From JBBTCX01 sp964494205 (lineage in GTDB: Bacteria > Planctomycetota > Phycisphaerae > UBA1845): a stretch of 64,000 nucleotides of DNA. Of the stretch, positions 8,229-16,346 are shown piece by piece. The position numbers and the translations under genes are program-made. The stretch's first letter is position 1. Each line of letters starts with the position of its first letter. Below the pieces are notes generated by a model. That model saw only the letters and a list, made by a program, of their open reading frames with translations. It had not been told where the DNA came from and did no database searches. The DNA lies in NCBI GenBank assembly GCA_964494205.1, contig CAZBRD010000021.1:14331-78330 (forward strand). Reading direction: 5' to 3'.

Positions 8229-8801
8229 TCAAGTAGCTTTTGTTTCGAGTCTTCTGTCGACTGCTCCCTCTAGTTGAACTAGCTCTCTATATGATCTCGG
8301 AAAAAGCTTCAAACACTTATCCGTGCCGTGAACAGACACCTCAAAACGATACGGACCCTGTCTTTCGGGCGAAGTCTTCACATTACTAATTTCGTTCCAA
8401 TGAACTTTCTTGCGCATTTTTCGGCGTGAGCAAAATAGGATGCCTTCTTGGTTTATGATAACTGACGGAGGAAACATCACCTCTGTGGCCAAGTACAAGA
8501 AGGTCAACGCCAATATGAGGAAGACCACCATGGCAAACCAGAATTCACCATCGATTGGATTGCCGCTTCGAATAAAGTCCAAGACTCTCACGAATCTTTC
8601 CAGGCAAGCAAGCAAAACCAAAGAACAAATCAGGCGATGCCCATTTGAAGTCTGCGTCTTGAACACGACCGTCTCAGGATCGTAGAATAACCCGCATTCC
8701 GGACATTGGTGCGCCTTCGGAAGACCTTCCAGCGAATATCGACACACCGGGCAGCGATCGAGCGGCTGCGGGGCGACGTTGTCGGTCGGTGAATCAGTCA
8801 T
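8229..8801 (-). CDS. Zinc-ribbon/two-TM/PH-like protein, array member 1 (last)
   Basis: I recognise no named family. The 190-residue protein opens with a four-Cys zinc ribbon (CPVCRYSLEGL...CPECGLFYDPE). Two membrane segments follow at about 56-76 and 88-107. The cytosolic beta-rich tail (PPSVIINQEGILFCSRRK, VHWNEISNVKTSPERQG) resembles bacterial PH domains. Its start overlaps the end of the upstream copy by 8 bases, which implies translational coupling. The fold suggests a membrane-anchored regulatory or scaffold protein. This is inference from architecture only. Confidence 0.75.
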   Translation of the reverse strand: MTDSPTDNVAPQPLDRCPVCRYSLEGLPKAHQCPECGLFYDPETVVFKTQTSNGHRLICSLVLLACLERFVRVLDFIRSGNPIDGEFWFAMVVFLILALTFLYLATEVMFPPSVIINQEGILFCSRRKMRKKVHWNEISNVKTSPERQGPYRFEVSVHGTDKCLKLFPRSYRELVQLEGAVDRRLETKAT

Positions 8802-9387
8802 TTGGCGGCTCGATCGATTGTGTGCACTGCTTTCGCGCTTCGAGACGCGCCTTCACCGTTTTCCACAACTCAAAACTCAAGACGTGATTCAAATAGAAGC
8901 GAAAGCTCTGGACGCCGTTAACGTGGTACAGTTTGCAGACTCGCCTAATGTCGCCGTGGCCTTCAATTCGCACATCAATGATTTCTGGCCAAGAGTAGGT
9001 TTTCCGAATCCGTCGAAACGGGCACAGGTGTACGCCAACAGAGTTAACGATCACGGTCGGCGGATACAGAGCAAAGCGAACCATGAAGCCCGTAAACCCG
9101 ACGTAGAAGAGTGTAGCCAACAAACTGAGAATGAAACGAGTCGTAAGCAATGAACCTCTTGTTGATATGCCCTGCACTATTTCGTCAAGCGGTCCCGTGA
9201 AGAACAACAGAATCAATGCCAAGAGGGACCATCGACTCGTCTTGCTGACTGTCTCAGACAGTATGATCGTCCCCTCATCATACTCAAACCCGCATTCCGG
9301 ACAGCGATAGACGGACGGCAGCCCCTGCAGCGAATACCGACAAGCCGGGCAGCGATCGAGAGCGGGTTTGTCGAGGGGAGTTGTCAT
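8794..9387 (-). CDS. Zinc-ribbon/two-TM/PH-like protein, array member 2
   Basis: This copy has the same architecture: CPACRYSLQGL...CPECGFEYDEGT, two hydrophobic segments (LLALILLFFTGPLDEIV and RFILSLLATLFYVGFTGFMV), then the PH-like part (PPTVIVNSVGVHLCPF, YSWPEIIDVRIEGHG). I start it at the ATG at 9387 (MTTPLDKPALDRCPAC) because the other copies begin shortly before the ribbon. An in-frame ATG at 9432 would add 15 residues. It overlaps the next gene by 8 bases. The function is unknown. Confidence 0.72.
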   Translation of the reverse strand: MTTPLDKPALDRCPACRYSLQGLPSVYRCPECGFEYDEGTIILSETVSKTSRWSLLALILLFFTGPLDEIVQGISTRGSLLTTRFILSLLATLFYVGFTGFMVRFALYPPTVIVNSVGVHLCPFRRIRKTYSWPEIIDVRIEGHGDIRRVCKLYHVNGVQSFRFYLNHVLSFELWKTVKARLEARKQCTQSIEPPND

Positions 9388-9447
9388 TTGCTCATGCGCT
9401 TCCCGGATCGCCGTAGCCGATCTTGAGCTCAATCGCCTCGCGTATGA

Positions 9448-10020
9448 TCAACGTGGTGTTATCGCGGATGGCGCGATCATGCGCGCCTCGACGCTTTGGC
9501 GAAACTCATTGGCAACGTCCTGGCTGAAAATGATACTCTTTAGGTCAATCGGCTTGGTGCTCGACTTTGTTTTCAGTTGAACGTGTTTGAATTTCCCCGG
9601 CGGACCCAAATCGACAGCCACAACCTCATCCCACGGCACGATCGCCGCCGTTGATTTGTCTGTTTTGTAAGTGACCCCGCCCGGTCCGACAGCCACGAAC
9701 GGATGCGCGCGATAGCGGATGAGCAGCCGGATCAGAAACCAAACCAACACGATGATCACGGCTACATTGAGCCAGAAAAGAAAGTGCTGCGGACTTTTCT
9801 CGCGCAAGCGCCCGAGGGCTTGTGGTCCCTGCGCCACCGCGAGGATCAACATGATCCCGCCGAATTTCCAAAAACTCTTTGCATGCCAGACTCGCGTCTG
9901 CTCGTCATACAGGAAGCCGCACTCGGGGCATCGATGTGCGGTGGGGAGGCCTTCGAGCGAATATCGGCAGGAAGGACAGCGATCGAGTGTAGTTGATATT
10001 GTAGTTGTACTGTTTTCCAT
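9448..10020 (-). CDS. Zinc-ribbon/two-TM/PH-like protein, array member 3
   Basis: The 190-residue copy contains CPSCRYSLEGLPTAHRCPEC followed by GFLYDEQTRVW. Two membrane segments follow (GGIMLILAVAQG and LFWLNVAVIIVLVWFLIRLL), then the PH-like tail (PFVAVGPGGVTYKT, VPWDEVVAVDLGPPGKFKHV). It is the cleanest example of the module and a useful reference for judging the truncated copy at 11417-11893. It lies between members 2 and 4 in the same direction with short gaps. Confidence 0.75.
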   Translation of the reverse strand: MENSTTTISTTLDRCPSCRYSLEGLPTAHRCPECGFLYDEQTRVWHAKSFWKFGGIMLILAVAQGPQALGRLREKSPQHFLFWLNVAVIIVLVWFLIRLLIRYRAHPFVAVGPGGVTYKTDKSTAAIVPWDEVVAVDLGPPGKFKHVQLKTKSSTKPIDLKSIIFSQDVANEFRQSVEARMIAPSAITPR

Positions 10021-10057
10021 GGGTCGATAACGCCAAATCGCGCTTTACCGTTTCATT

Positions 10058-11221
10058 CTATCGTACCGCCCCATAGCGCCTCAAATGTCGTCGACAGCGA
10101 GCAGCCTCGCGCAAATCGAAAACGAATTTCATTTTCTTTGTGATACCGTCGGTTGTCCTTAAGTTGATGACAATTCTTCGGCCCCATTCGTTTTCCTTAT
10201 CCTTTTCGAAGGCGCATTCGAGTTCGCTAAACGGATATCGTAACAACCGACCAAGCACACGGGTTCGAATGACGATCTCGCGCGGTCCGAACGCGATAAA
10301 CGGCGGATAAAGCCGCATGCGAACGTTGACCACGAAGTAAATTACCCAAGCGAAAACCAGCACGATCGAAGGGTGCACCGGCCCCTGACGATAGATGATC
10401 GGAACAACCTTAAAGAGTTGCAAGGTAAGACCCACCCAAAGGAGATGCCAAATCATGCTTGAAGCGTAGAGTTTGAACGAGCAAGTATTCTCGTCGTACT
10501 CGAACATGCACTCCGGGCAGCGATAAGGTGTCGGCAGGCCGACCAGCGAATAATCGCAGTATGGACAATGCGTAACACCCCGCGCCGAACCCTTACCGGC
10601 CGGACTCTCGCTCTTGGCACCTGCAATATCGATGGCCCGTTGTTCGATTGCGTTAGTCTCATCGGGAAAGAAATGGCGAGCGACGGCCAACTGGACGGAT
10701 TTGCGTAGGATCCTTCTCTCCTGGCGGTTTCGCGTGACGAATTGAACGGTGCGCCACAGCCGTTGGTGCATGCCCGGCAGGATCAGGCTACCGACGTCAG
10801 CATCCAACTGACTGAGCTCCATCTGCTCAAGCTGGTGCCAGGAAAGTTTTCGCAACTTGCCCGACCGCCCCCGAAACCAGAGGCCGCTGGGTACGATGGC
10901 GATGAACATTCCGATCATGCACAGACGAATCATGAACAAGCAACTGCTAATGAATATGAGTGGCGAAATGATGTGCACGAAAAGCGGAATTGGCGCTTTG
11001 AGTTTCCAATCCAATAACAACGGAAAGAATCCGAAGAGAACCATTACCGGGACAACAAAGAGAGTGCGCCGGATCAACGCGGCACTAGGTTCCCACACTC
11101 TGGTTTTTTCGTCGTATTCAAACCAGCACTCGGGGCAGTGATGCGCTACTGGCATACCATGAAGTGAATAATGACAGACCGGACAGCGCTGGAGATTGGT
11201 TGTGCAGGTTTCTGCATCCAT
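10058..11221 (-). CDS. Double-module zinc-ribbon/two-TM/PH-like protein, array member 4
   Basis: This 387-residue protein is an in-frame head-to-tail duplication of the module. Ribbon 1 is at residues 13-33 (CPVCHYSLHGMPVAHHCPEC) and ribbon 2 at 219-238 (CPYCDYSLVGLPTPYRCPEC). Each ribbon is followed by two membrane segments and a PH-like region (FIAIVPSGLWFRGR and PPFIAFGPREIVIRTR). The halves are well diverged, so the fusion is not recent. A protein with two ribbon-membrane-PH units suggests that these units normally act as dimers. That is inference. Confidence 0.75.
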   Translation of the reverse strand: MDAETCTTNLQRCPVCHYSLHGMPVAHHCPECWFEYDEKTRVWEPSAALIRRTLFVVPVMVLFGFFPLLLDWKLKAPIPLFVHIISPLIFISSCLFMIRLCMIGMFIAIVPSGLWFRGRSGKLRKLSWHQLEQMELSQLDADVGSLILPGMHQRLWRTVQFVTRNRQERRILRKSVQLAVARHFFPDETNAIEQRAIDIAGAKSESPAGKGSARGVTHCPYCDYSLVGLPTPYRCPECMFEYDENTCSFKLYASSMIWHLLWVGLTLQLFKVVPIIYRQGPVHPSIVLVFAWVIYFVVNVRMRLYPPFIAFGPREIVIRTRVLGRLLRYPFSELECAFEKDKENEWGRRIVINLRTTDGITKKMKFVFDLREAARCRRHLRRYGAVR

Positions 11222-11236
11222 TCAGCCGATTCTACA

Positions 11237-11416
11237 TCATTTCCGCTGCTGTTCATTAGTCTCCGACGTTTCGGCTGCAGCGGGCTGCTCATTCAAATAG
11301 CGCTTCAGGCCATCCTCAATGGCATACTTGATTGCCAAGCGTTTCTGTCTCGTACGCACCACGGCCGTCAGCTGACTGATGAGCAAGACTGCCTTGATGT
11401 CGACAACGGGCTTGTA
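11237..11416 (-). pseudogene. In-frame continuation of array member 5 beyond an amber stop
   Basis: After the TAG at 11417-11419 the same frame stays open for 59 further sense codons (YKPVVDIKAVLLISQ...LNEQPAAAETSETNEQQRK) to a TGA at 11237. The length and helical character match the C-terminal end of the intact copies. I therefore read it as the detached tail of the upstream gene, cut off by a nonsense mutation, by suppression-dependent readthrough, or by a base error. Confidence 0.6.
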
Positions 11417-11893
11417 CTATGGGGCTCCAATCAATTCGGTCCCGATGGCCCGAAGCTCTTCCCAGGTGTAGTTCTTCTCACCTTGGGTGTGGGATCGAAT
11501 GAGCAGCCCGCCGCCATGCACGCATACAATTTCTCTCGTCCCGACAAGGCGCTTCATCTTGAATATTCGATAGGCGAATGCCAAAAAGAGCATGACCACC
11601 AAGATTAGCATCAACGGGTCATTCCACCATGAGTTTCGGTGTATCTCGCGCACCACAAAGTAGACCATCACGCCAGCAAACGGTGAAAAAACGATCGCCC
11701 ACGTGGCGAGCTTCTTGTTTGTCCAGGCATGTGTGAACTCATCGTATTCAAAGAAACACTCCGGGCAGCGATGAACTGCCGGCAGACCCTCCAGCGAGTA
11801 GCCGCAAATAGGGCAATCATCAATGGATCGGATCGTCAAAGAGATGCACCCTGCTGCCGCGAAAGATAATGCTCCTTCGCCTTCCACAAACAT
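11417..11893 (-). CDS. Zinc-ribbon/two-TM/PH-like protein, array member 5, truncated by amber stop
   Basis: This 158-residue copy has the ribbon (CPICGYSLEGL...CPECFFEYDE), two membrane segments (WAIVFSPFAGVMVYFVV and PLMLILVVMLFLAFAYRIF) and the first PH-like strands (VCVHGGGLLIRSHTQGEKNYTWEELRA). It stops at a TAG about 55 residues earlier than its relatives. The frame start at 11893 overlaps the upstream gene by 58 bases; a TTG at 11839 forming a TTGA overlap with the upstream stop is an attractive alternative start. Confidence 0.65.
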   Translation of the reverse strand: MFVEGEGALSFAAAGCISLTIRSIDDCPICGYSLEGLPAVHRCPECFFEYDEFTHAWTNKKLATWAIVFSPFAGVMVYFVVREIHRNSWWNDPLMLILVVMLFLAFAYRIFKMKRLVGTREIVCVHGGGLLIRSHTQGEKNYTWEELRAIGTELIGAP

Positions 11894-12504
11894 TCTTCAA
11901 ACCGCCGCATGTCAGCCTCGTGGTCAAAAACAACATGCAGCGGGTGTTTGCCCATGCTCGTGATGAGCCACATGCGATTGATCCCGCGATGCTTTGGTGG
12001 AATTCTCACTTCGAGCGACATGACCTCATGCCACGGGAACGTCTGCTCGATTCGAAGAATAGAGCGAACGATCACCCCTTCCGGCGTAATCGCCACCATC
12101 GGTTTGCGAAGCAACAGCAACGGCGCGAGGATGACACTTGGCACTCCGAGTCCAAACAGCATGAGAGACACGTATCCACCCGGCAGATGGAACACAAATC
12201 CACAAAGGAATGCGACGACAGCCACGACGGCGACAGCAATCAACATCGGCCGCCATGGCAGTGGTTCAACCCAGGCGAGCGTGTGCTCGTCATACGGAAA
12301 CCCGCACTCCGGACAACGATGAGCAGCTGGCAGTCCCTCGAGCGAGTAATTGCAGCTCGGGCAGTCATCGAAGGGCGGCCTAAGGAATGCTGCGCCAACG
12401 GGCAGAGGTTCGTTGCCGGCAATCAGGCCTTTGTTTGTGGCTGTGCGTTCAGAAGTGCCATCGGTTGTCATCGGAGGCGAATTCGCCGGAGCTTTGAATC
12501 GCAA
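11836..12504 (-). CDS. Zinc-ribbon/two-TM/PH-like protein, array member 6 (first)
   Basis: The 222-residue protein is the promoter-proximal copy. It has a longer N-terminal extension of about 48 residues before the ribbon (CPSCNYSLEGLPAAHRCPEC followed by GFPYDEHTLAW). Two strong membrane segments follow (MLIAVAVVAVVAFLCGFVF and LMLFGLGVPSVILAPLLLL), then a PH-like domain (PMVAITPEGVIVRSI, FPWHEVMSLEVRIPPK). The extension may be partly untranslated: ATG at 12504 and a second ATG 11 codons later are both possible. It probably heads the operon running left through member 1. Confidence 0.73.
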   Translation of the reverse strand: MRFKAPANSPPMTTDGTSERTATNKGLIAGNEPLPVGAAFLRPPFDDCPSCNYSLEGLPAAHRCPECGFPYDEHTLAWVEPLPWRPMLIAVAVVAVVAFLCGFVFHLPGGYVSLMLFGLGVPSVILAPLLLLRKPMVAITPEGVIVRSILRIEQTFPWHEVMSLEVRIPPKHRGINRMWLITSMGKHPLHVVFDHEADMRRFEECLWKAKEHYLSRQQGASL

Positions 12505-12559
12505 CTAGTGAACTGTTCAAACCGCTTCAAGCGGCCAGTGACCCAAGCTGACAATGTCC

Positions 12560-12594
12560 ACATTCACCATTCGCTCTTCGACATTCAGCATTCG
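12560..12594. repeat. Short direct repeat ACATTCAccATTCG
   Basis: Two near-identical 14-base units (12560-12573 and 12581-12594, differing at one base) lie in the 137-base gap between the array and the CvpA-like gene. The function is unknown. Confidence 0.45.
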
Positions 12595-12641
12595 CGGCCC
12601 GACCTCGCTTTGTTGTTGATTGGCTCCAAGGCCGCGCGGCG

Positions 12642-14453
12642 CTACTTCGGCGCGACGATGTTGTCTTCAGCCAGGTCCTGCTTGCGAGCATCGCCGCCGC
12701 CCGTGCTGAATGAAACGATCTTGGCGCCGGGATCGACAAGGAACAGAAAAACCAGCGCATAATCGCCCGAGAGGTGGCGCTCTTTGATCTTGTCGAATTG
12801 GCCGACGCCGCCGATCGAACCCGCCTGATCCGCGAAGAATTGCACTTCCGTCACCCGGCGGCCGTCAACGTCCGCCTCGGCATACTTGCCCACGAGTTGG
12901 TACTGATTTCCAGCTTCGTCCTGCACGAGGTAGTTTTGCATTGTCTTGACGGCAAAGCCGAGCGCCTTTCCGTGCATGCTCTTTGTTTCCAGGAAGTTCG
13001 CACTCAAATGAAACAGCTTCTTGTCATCGGGGACATCAAACTTGTTCACCGGCGTCGCTTTACCTTCCGCCTGTTCATCGTTGTAGCCGACAAGATGGCC
13101 CATACGCAGCTTGCCATGGCTGATCTCCGCATTCTTCAACTGCGTGTATTGCTTGAGTGTGACCGGCAGCGTGTCGCCAAAATTCCAGCGGGTGGCGGAG
13201 AATGATCGCACATTGCCGCCGCCGGTTGCTGAACCGGAAGCGATGGTGCCGCTGGTCGGCGATTCACTCGGTGTTGTGGGCCTGGGTGTGGGTGGCGGCG
13301 GGGGAGCCAGTGCGGTGCCTTCCACTGCACCCTCTCCTGCTTTGGGAAACTTGAACTCAACCCGAGCGCCGCGCTTGTATTCGAGATACTCCGGCTCGAA
13401 ATCATTGGGCAGTTCGAAGACGATTTCGACTTCGTTGTTATTGCCCTCGCGCGGTGTGAACACGTCGTCCGTCACCGGCCAATCACCTCGCCGCCATTTC
13501 TTGATTTTCACGTGACGATTGGTTCCGTCATGATCCTTGTCCACCTGGATAGCGATGGGATAGAACTGCTGCCGACGATCCGGGTTGCCCTTGTCGTGCC
13601 CTTCCACGCGGAATTGACGCAACGTAAACAAATGACTCTTGGCCATTCCCTGCGACTCTTTCTTGAGCAACACGCGAACCATGTGATACTTGTGACCCTC
13701 AGCCGGGTTGATGGGTTCGTAGATCGGCGGCTGATCGAAACGACCGCTCGGAGCCTCCGAATAGACGAAGGCAATCGGTTCGTGTCGTTTGATCTCGATC
13801 GACTTGGCGGGCGCGTAGCGGGGAACTTCCACCGGAACTGCATTCCGCCAGCCAACTGTTCTTAAGTAGTCAATATTATCGTCGTTGTAGCTGCGATCGG
13901 CGCTGAAGAGACCGTTAGAGAACACACCCAGCATGCCCAGGACAAAGCGATCCGGCGTGAACCAGAGTTCGGCCTCCGCCCGCGTGGGATCGGGCGGTGT
14001 CGGGTCGCCGGCTCCGCGCTGGTCTTCGTCGACCACGCGGTTCGGCAATTCGACCCGTCCGTATCCAAGGAACGACCCGCCAAAAGGCACCAACTGGAGG
14101 CAGAGAGCTGCGATACCAGCGATCGTAATTCCCGTCACAAGTCCACACACCGCACCGCCGACGCGATCCACCCAAGATGGGAGAAGGCACGAGCGGCGAA
14201 TCAGGTTGTCCATGGCTGCGCGCAGAAGGAGTAGCGAAATGCCGAATGAAGCACCAAGCGCCAGCGCGAACGAGAAGTCCGGTCGCCACTTTGGCGCGAG
14301 CCAACTGATGGCTACATATTCATGGACTCCCAGCGCGAACGCGGCGCAGCACAGCGTCAACAACGTCATGATGAGTGCGCTGAACAACCCCTGCGTCGCC
14401 TGGAAGAACGCGATGGCGCAGATAAGTACGATCAGGATTAACGACAGCCACAT
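12642..14453 (-). CDS. CvpA-family membrane protein with long C-terminal extension
   Basis: The first 150 or so residues have four membrane segments typical of CvpA (LSLILIVLICAIAFFQATQG, LIMTLLTLCCAAFALGV, FALALGASFGISLLLL, AVCGLVTGITIAGIAALCL). The remaining 450 or so residues are soluble, beta-rich and presumably periplasmic. A Pro/Ser/Thr linker (PPPPPTPRPTTPSESPTSG) splits that region. Typical CvpA proteins are about 160-200 residues, so the extension is specific to this lineage. The gene lies 27 bases downstream of the GspE-like ATPase gene, in the same direction, so the two are probably cotranscribed. CvpA proteins are linked to envelope integrity; the exact role here is open. Confidence 0.75.
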   Translation of the reverse strand: MWLSLILIVLICAIAFFQATQGLFSALIMTLLTLCCAAFALGVHEYVAISWLAPKWRPDFSFALALGASFGISLLLLRAAMDNLIRRSCLLPSWVDRVGGAVCGLVTGITIAGIAALCLQLVPFGGSFLGYGRVELPNRVVDEDQRGAGDPTPPDPTRAEAELWFTPDRFVLGMLGVFSNGLFSADRSYNDDNIDYLRTVGWRNAVPVEVPRYAPAKSIEIKRHEPIAFVYSEAPSGRFDQPPIYEPINPAEGHKYHMVRVLLKKESQGMAKSHLFTLRQFRVEGHDKGNPDRRQQFYPIAIQVDKDHDGTNRHVKIKKWRRGDWPVTDDVFTPREGNNNEVEIVFELPNDFEPEYLEYKRGARVEFKFPKAGEGAVEGTALAPPPPPTPRPTTPSESPTSGTIASGSATGGGNVRSFSATRWNFGDTLPVTLKQYTQLKNAEISHGKLRMGHLVGYNDEQAEGKATPVNKFDVPDDKKLFHLSANFLETKSMHGKALGFAVKTMQNYLVQDEAGNQYQLVGKYAEADVDGRRVTEVQFFADQAGSIGGVGQFDKIKERHLSGDYALVFLFLVDPGAKIVSFSTGGGDARKQDLAEDNIVAPK

Positions 14454-14480
14454 CAGTCGGCTCCAAACAATGAATCGCGG

Positions 14481-16178
14481 CTACTTTCCGTTCTCACGCA
14501 GGGCACGAAGCACTTCATCCATGCTGGTGGTTCCGTCAATAACCTTAAGCAGCGCTTCTTCCTGCAGGTAATACATCTTGCTCTTGCGGCATTGGGACTT
14601 GATGCGATCGACCGACGCGCCCTCGGCAACCAGTTGCTTGATGGCGTCGTCGACGATCATCAGCTCAAACACGCCGGTGCGACCCACGTAACCCGTTCCC
14701 TGGCACTGCGGGCAGATGATCTCATTGCCCTTCTTATCCAGAATCGGTTCAGTGGGCGGCCGGTAGAACTTCTCAATTTTATCTGCCGGCAGGTTGAGTT
14801 TCTTGAGAATGTTGGAGTCCGGGCGGAACGCTTCTCGGCAGGCTGTACACAGCTTGCGAATGAGCCGTTGATTTACCACACCGACCAACGCGCGGGACGC
14901 CATCTTGTTATCATCAAGAAACGTGAGGTACTTGCTCAACGCATCGAAACAATCTTTGGCGTTGAGGCCCAGGTAAATCTTTCGATCTTCCGCCGCAGCT
15001 CGACTCGCAATCTGGGCTGTCTCACGATCCTCACACTCGCCGACAAACACAATATCCGGCTCGCGGCGCAGCACGCTTTGCAGCATACGTGCGTAATTCA
15101 CGTCGCTGTTGTTACCCTCGTATTGCTTCTGAGTGATGTTATCGAGGTCAGCCAGTGGGCGGCGCTCGATGGTGTGGATGTTCTTGATGTAGGCGTCATG
15201 ACCTTTGAGAATGGAGTAAGCAGTGGTTGTAAGTCCGGCATGTTGCGGAGACGAGATGATGAACAAGCCGTGATGGCGTTCCATCAACTCATTAATCGCT
15301 TCGATCCGCGCCTGCGGCAGACCGATTTCGTTGAGTCGCATGATCTGCGGACCGGCTTGGAACTTCAGTCGAAGTCGCTCACCCGCAGTCGATCCGGAAG
15401 TGTTCACCTCGGTGAACCCCATGCTCCCGGCATGCGTGAGCAGCGCTGTTTGTATCTTCCCCGTTTGAGGCCGACGGATTTCTTCCACGTTCAAGCCCGC
15501 GATTCGCTTCAGATAGCGATTCACGCGCTCGCCTTCCTCAGGTGGAAGACCCTCAGGTCGTTCGTTGGCTACACCATCAATTCGGTAGACGACGCGGAAT
15601 TTTTCCTTCCCGGCCACCACATCCACATCGGAAGCACGCCTCCACAGCATGTCGTAAAGAAAATCCTGCGTCGTTTGAAAATCGACGGCGGCTTCAGGGT
15701 CATCGGGAAATTGCTGCGGTTTCCCGGCATGATCGGCGATACGCACGCGCTGCCCCTTGTCCGAGACTTTGGCCTTCTTATCGCCTTGCCCGGAGAGAAG
15801 TCGCTTGAAATGGTCACCCGTTAGCACCTTGGCAGCCGGAATCACGCGTCCGTTTCGATGAATGACGTACGCCATGATCGCGCCCCCGGCAATGACCAAC
15901 CAGAGGCCGATGCCCGCGAGAAACAGCCCAACGCCCTGCCATGGCCCAAGCAGCAGCACAAGAAACGCCACCACAGAGCCTGAAAGAGTAATGAGGTTCC
16001 ATTGCTCGCGCTTGGTTTTCACGACGTCCGTGTCGCGATCCACCCATTGCAGGATAGCTGCCCACCCCACGATCAGGACGAGCACCACGGCGATCTTGAT
16101 CAGATTGACATAAACGCCGGGGCCCGGGACTGCGGCGAGGATGGCGGGAATAAAAGTCGAATTCATGGACTCGGACAT
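14481..16178 (-). CDS. Membrane-anchored GspE/PilB-like ATPase with degenerate P-loop
   Basis: Three N-terminal membrane segments (about 24-44, 62-80 and 84-106) precede a T2SS/T4P ATPase domain. The GspE N2-like part (DVDVVAGKEKFRVVYRIDGV) and Walker B (DIVFVGECEDRETAQ, near 378-384) are present. The metal-binding motifs CTAC (445-448) and CPQC (490-493) before GYVGRTGVFELM are also intact. The Walker A position, however, reads SSPQHAGLTTT (309-319), with Leu replacing the Lys of GK[ST]. ATP binding may therefore be lost or altered, and a regulatory or structural role in a pilus/secretion machine is plausible. CvpA-like lies downstream and PilT2 upstream. Confidence 0.8.
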   Translation of the reverse strand: MSESMNSTFIPAILAAVPGPGVYVNLIKIAVVLVLIVGWAAILQWVDRDTDVVKTKREQWNLITLSGSVVAFLVLLLGPWQGVGLFLAGIGLWLVIAGGAIMAYVIHRNGRVIPAAKVLTGDHFKRLLSGQGDKKAKVSDKGQRVRIADHAGKPQQFPDDPEAAVDFQTTQDFLYDMLWRRASDVDVVAGKEKFRVVYRIDGVANERPEGLPPEEGERVNRYLKRIAGLNVEEIRRPQTGKIQTALLTHAGSMGFTEVNTSGSTAGERLRLKFQAGPQIMRLNEIGLPQARIEAINELMERHHGLFIISSPQHAGLTTTAYSILKGHDAYIKNIHTIERRPLADLDNITQKQYEGNNSDVNYARMLQSVLRREPDIVFVGECEDRETAQIASRAAAEDRKIYLGLNAKDCFDALSKYLTFLDDNKMASRALVGVVNQRLIRKLCTACREAFRPDSNILKKLNLPADKIEKFYRPPTEPILDKKGNEIICPQCQGTGYVGRTGVFELMIVDDAIKQLVAEGASVDRIKSQCRKSKMYYLQEEALLKVIDGTTSMDEVLRALRENGK

Positions 16179-16346
16179 CTCGCAGGTAGGAAAATCTCAC
16201 AACAACAATTAGTCAGGTCTAGACCACCCAGAGGCGGGTGACTCCACCGAAACGAGCATCGTAACGTCCGCCCTCGCTTTGGGAAGTGGGACGGGACCAA
16301 AACAGTCTCGCAGTATTGGTACGCAGTTTCAGAGCTCGGAGTTCGG

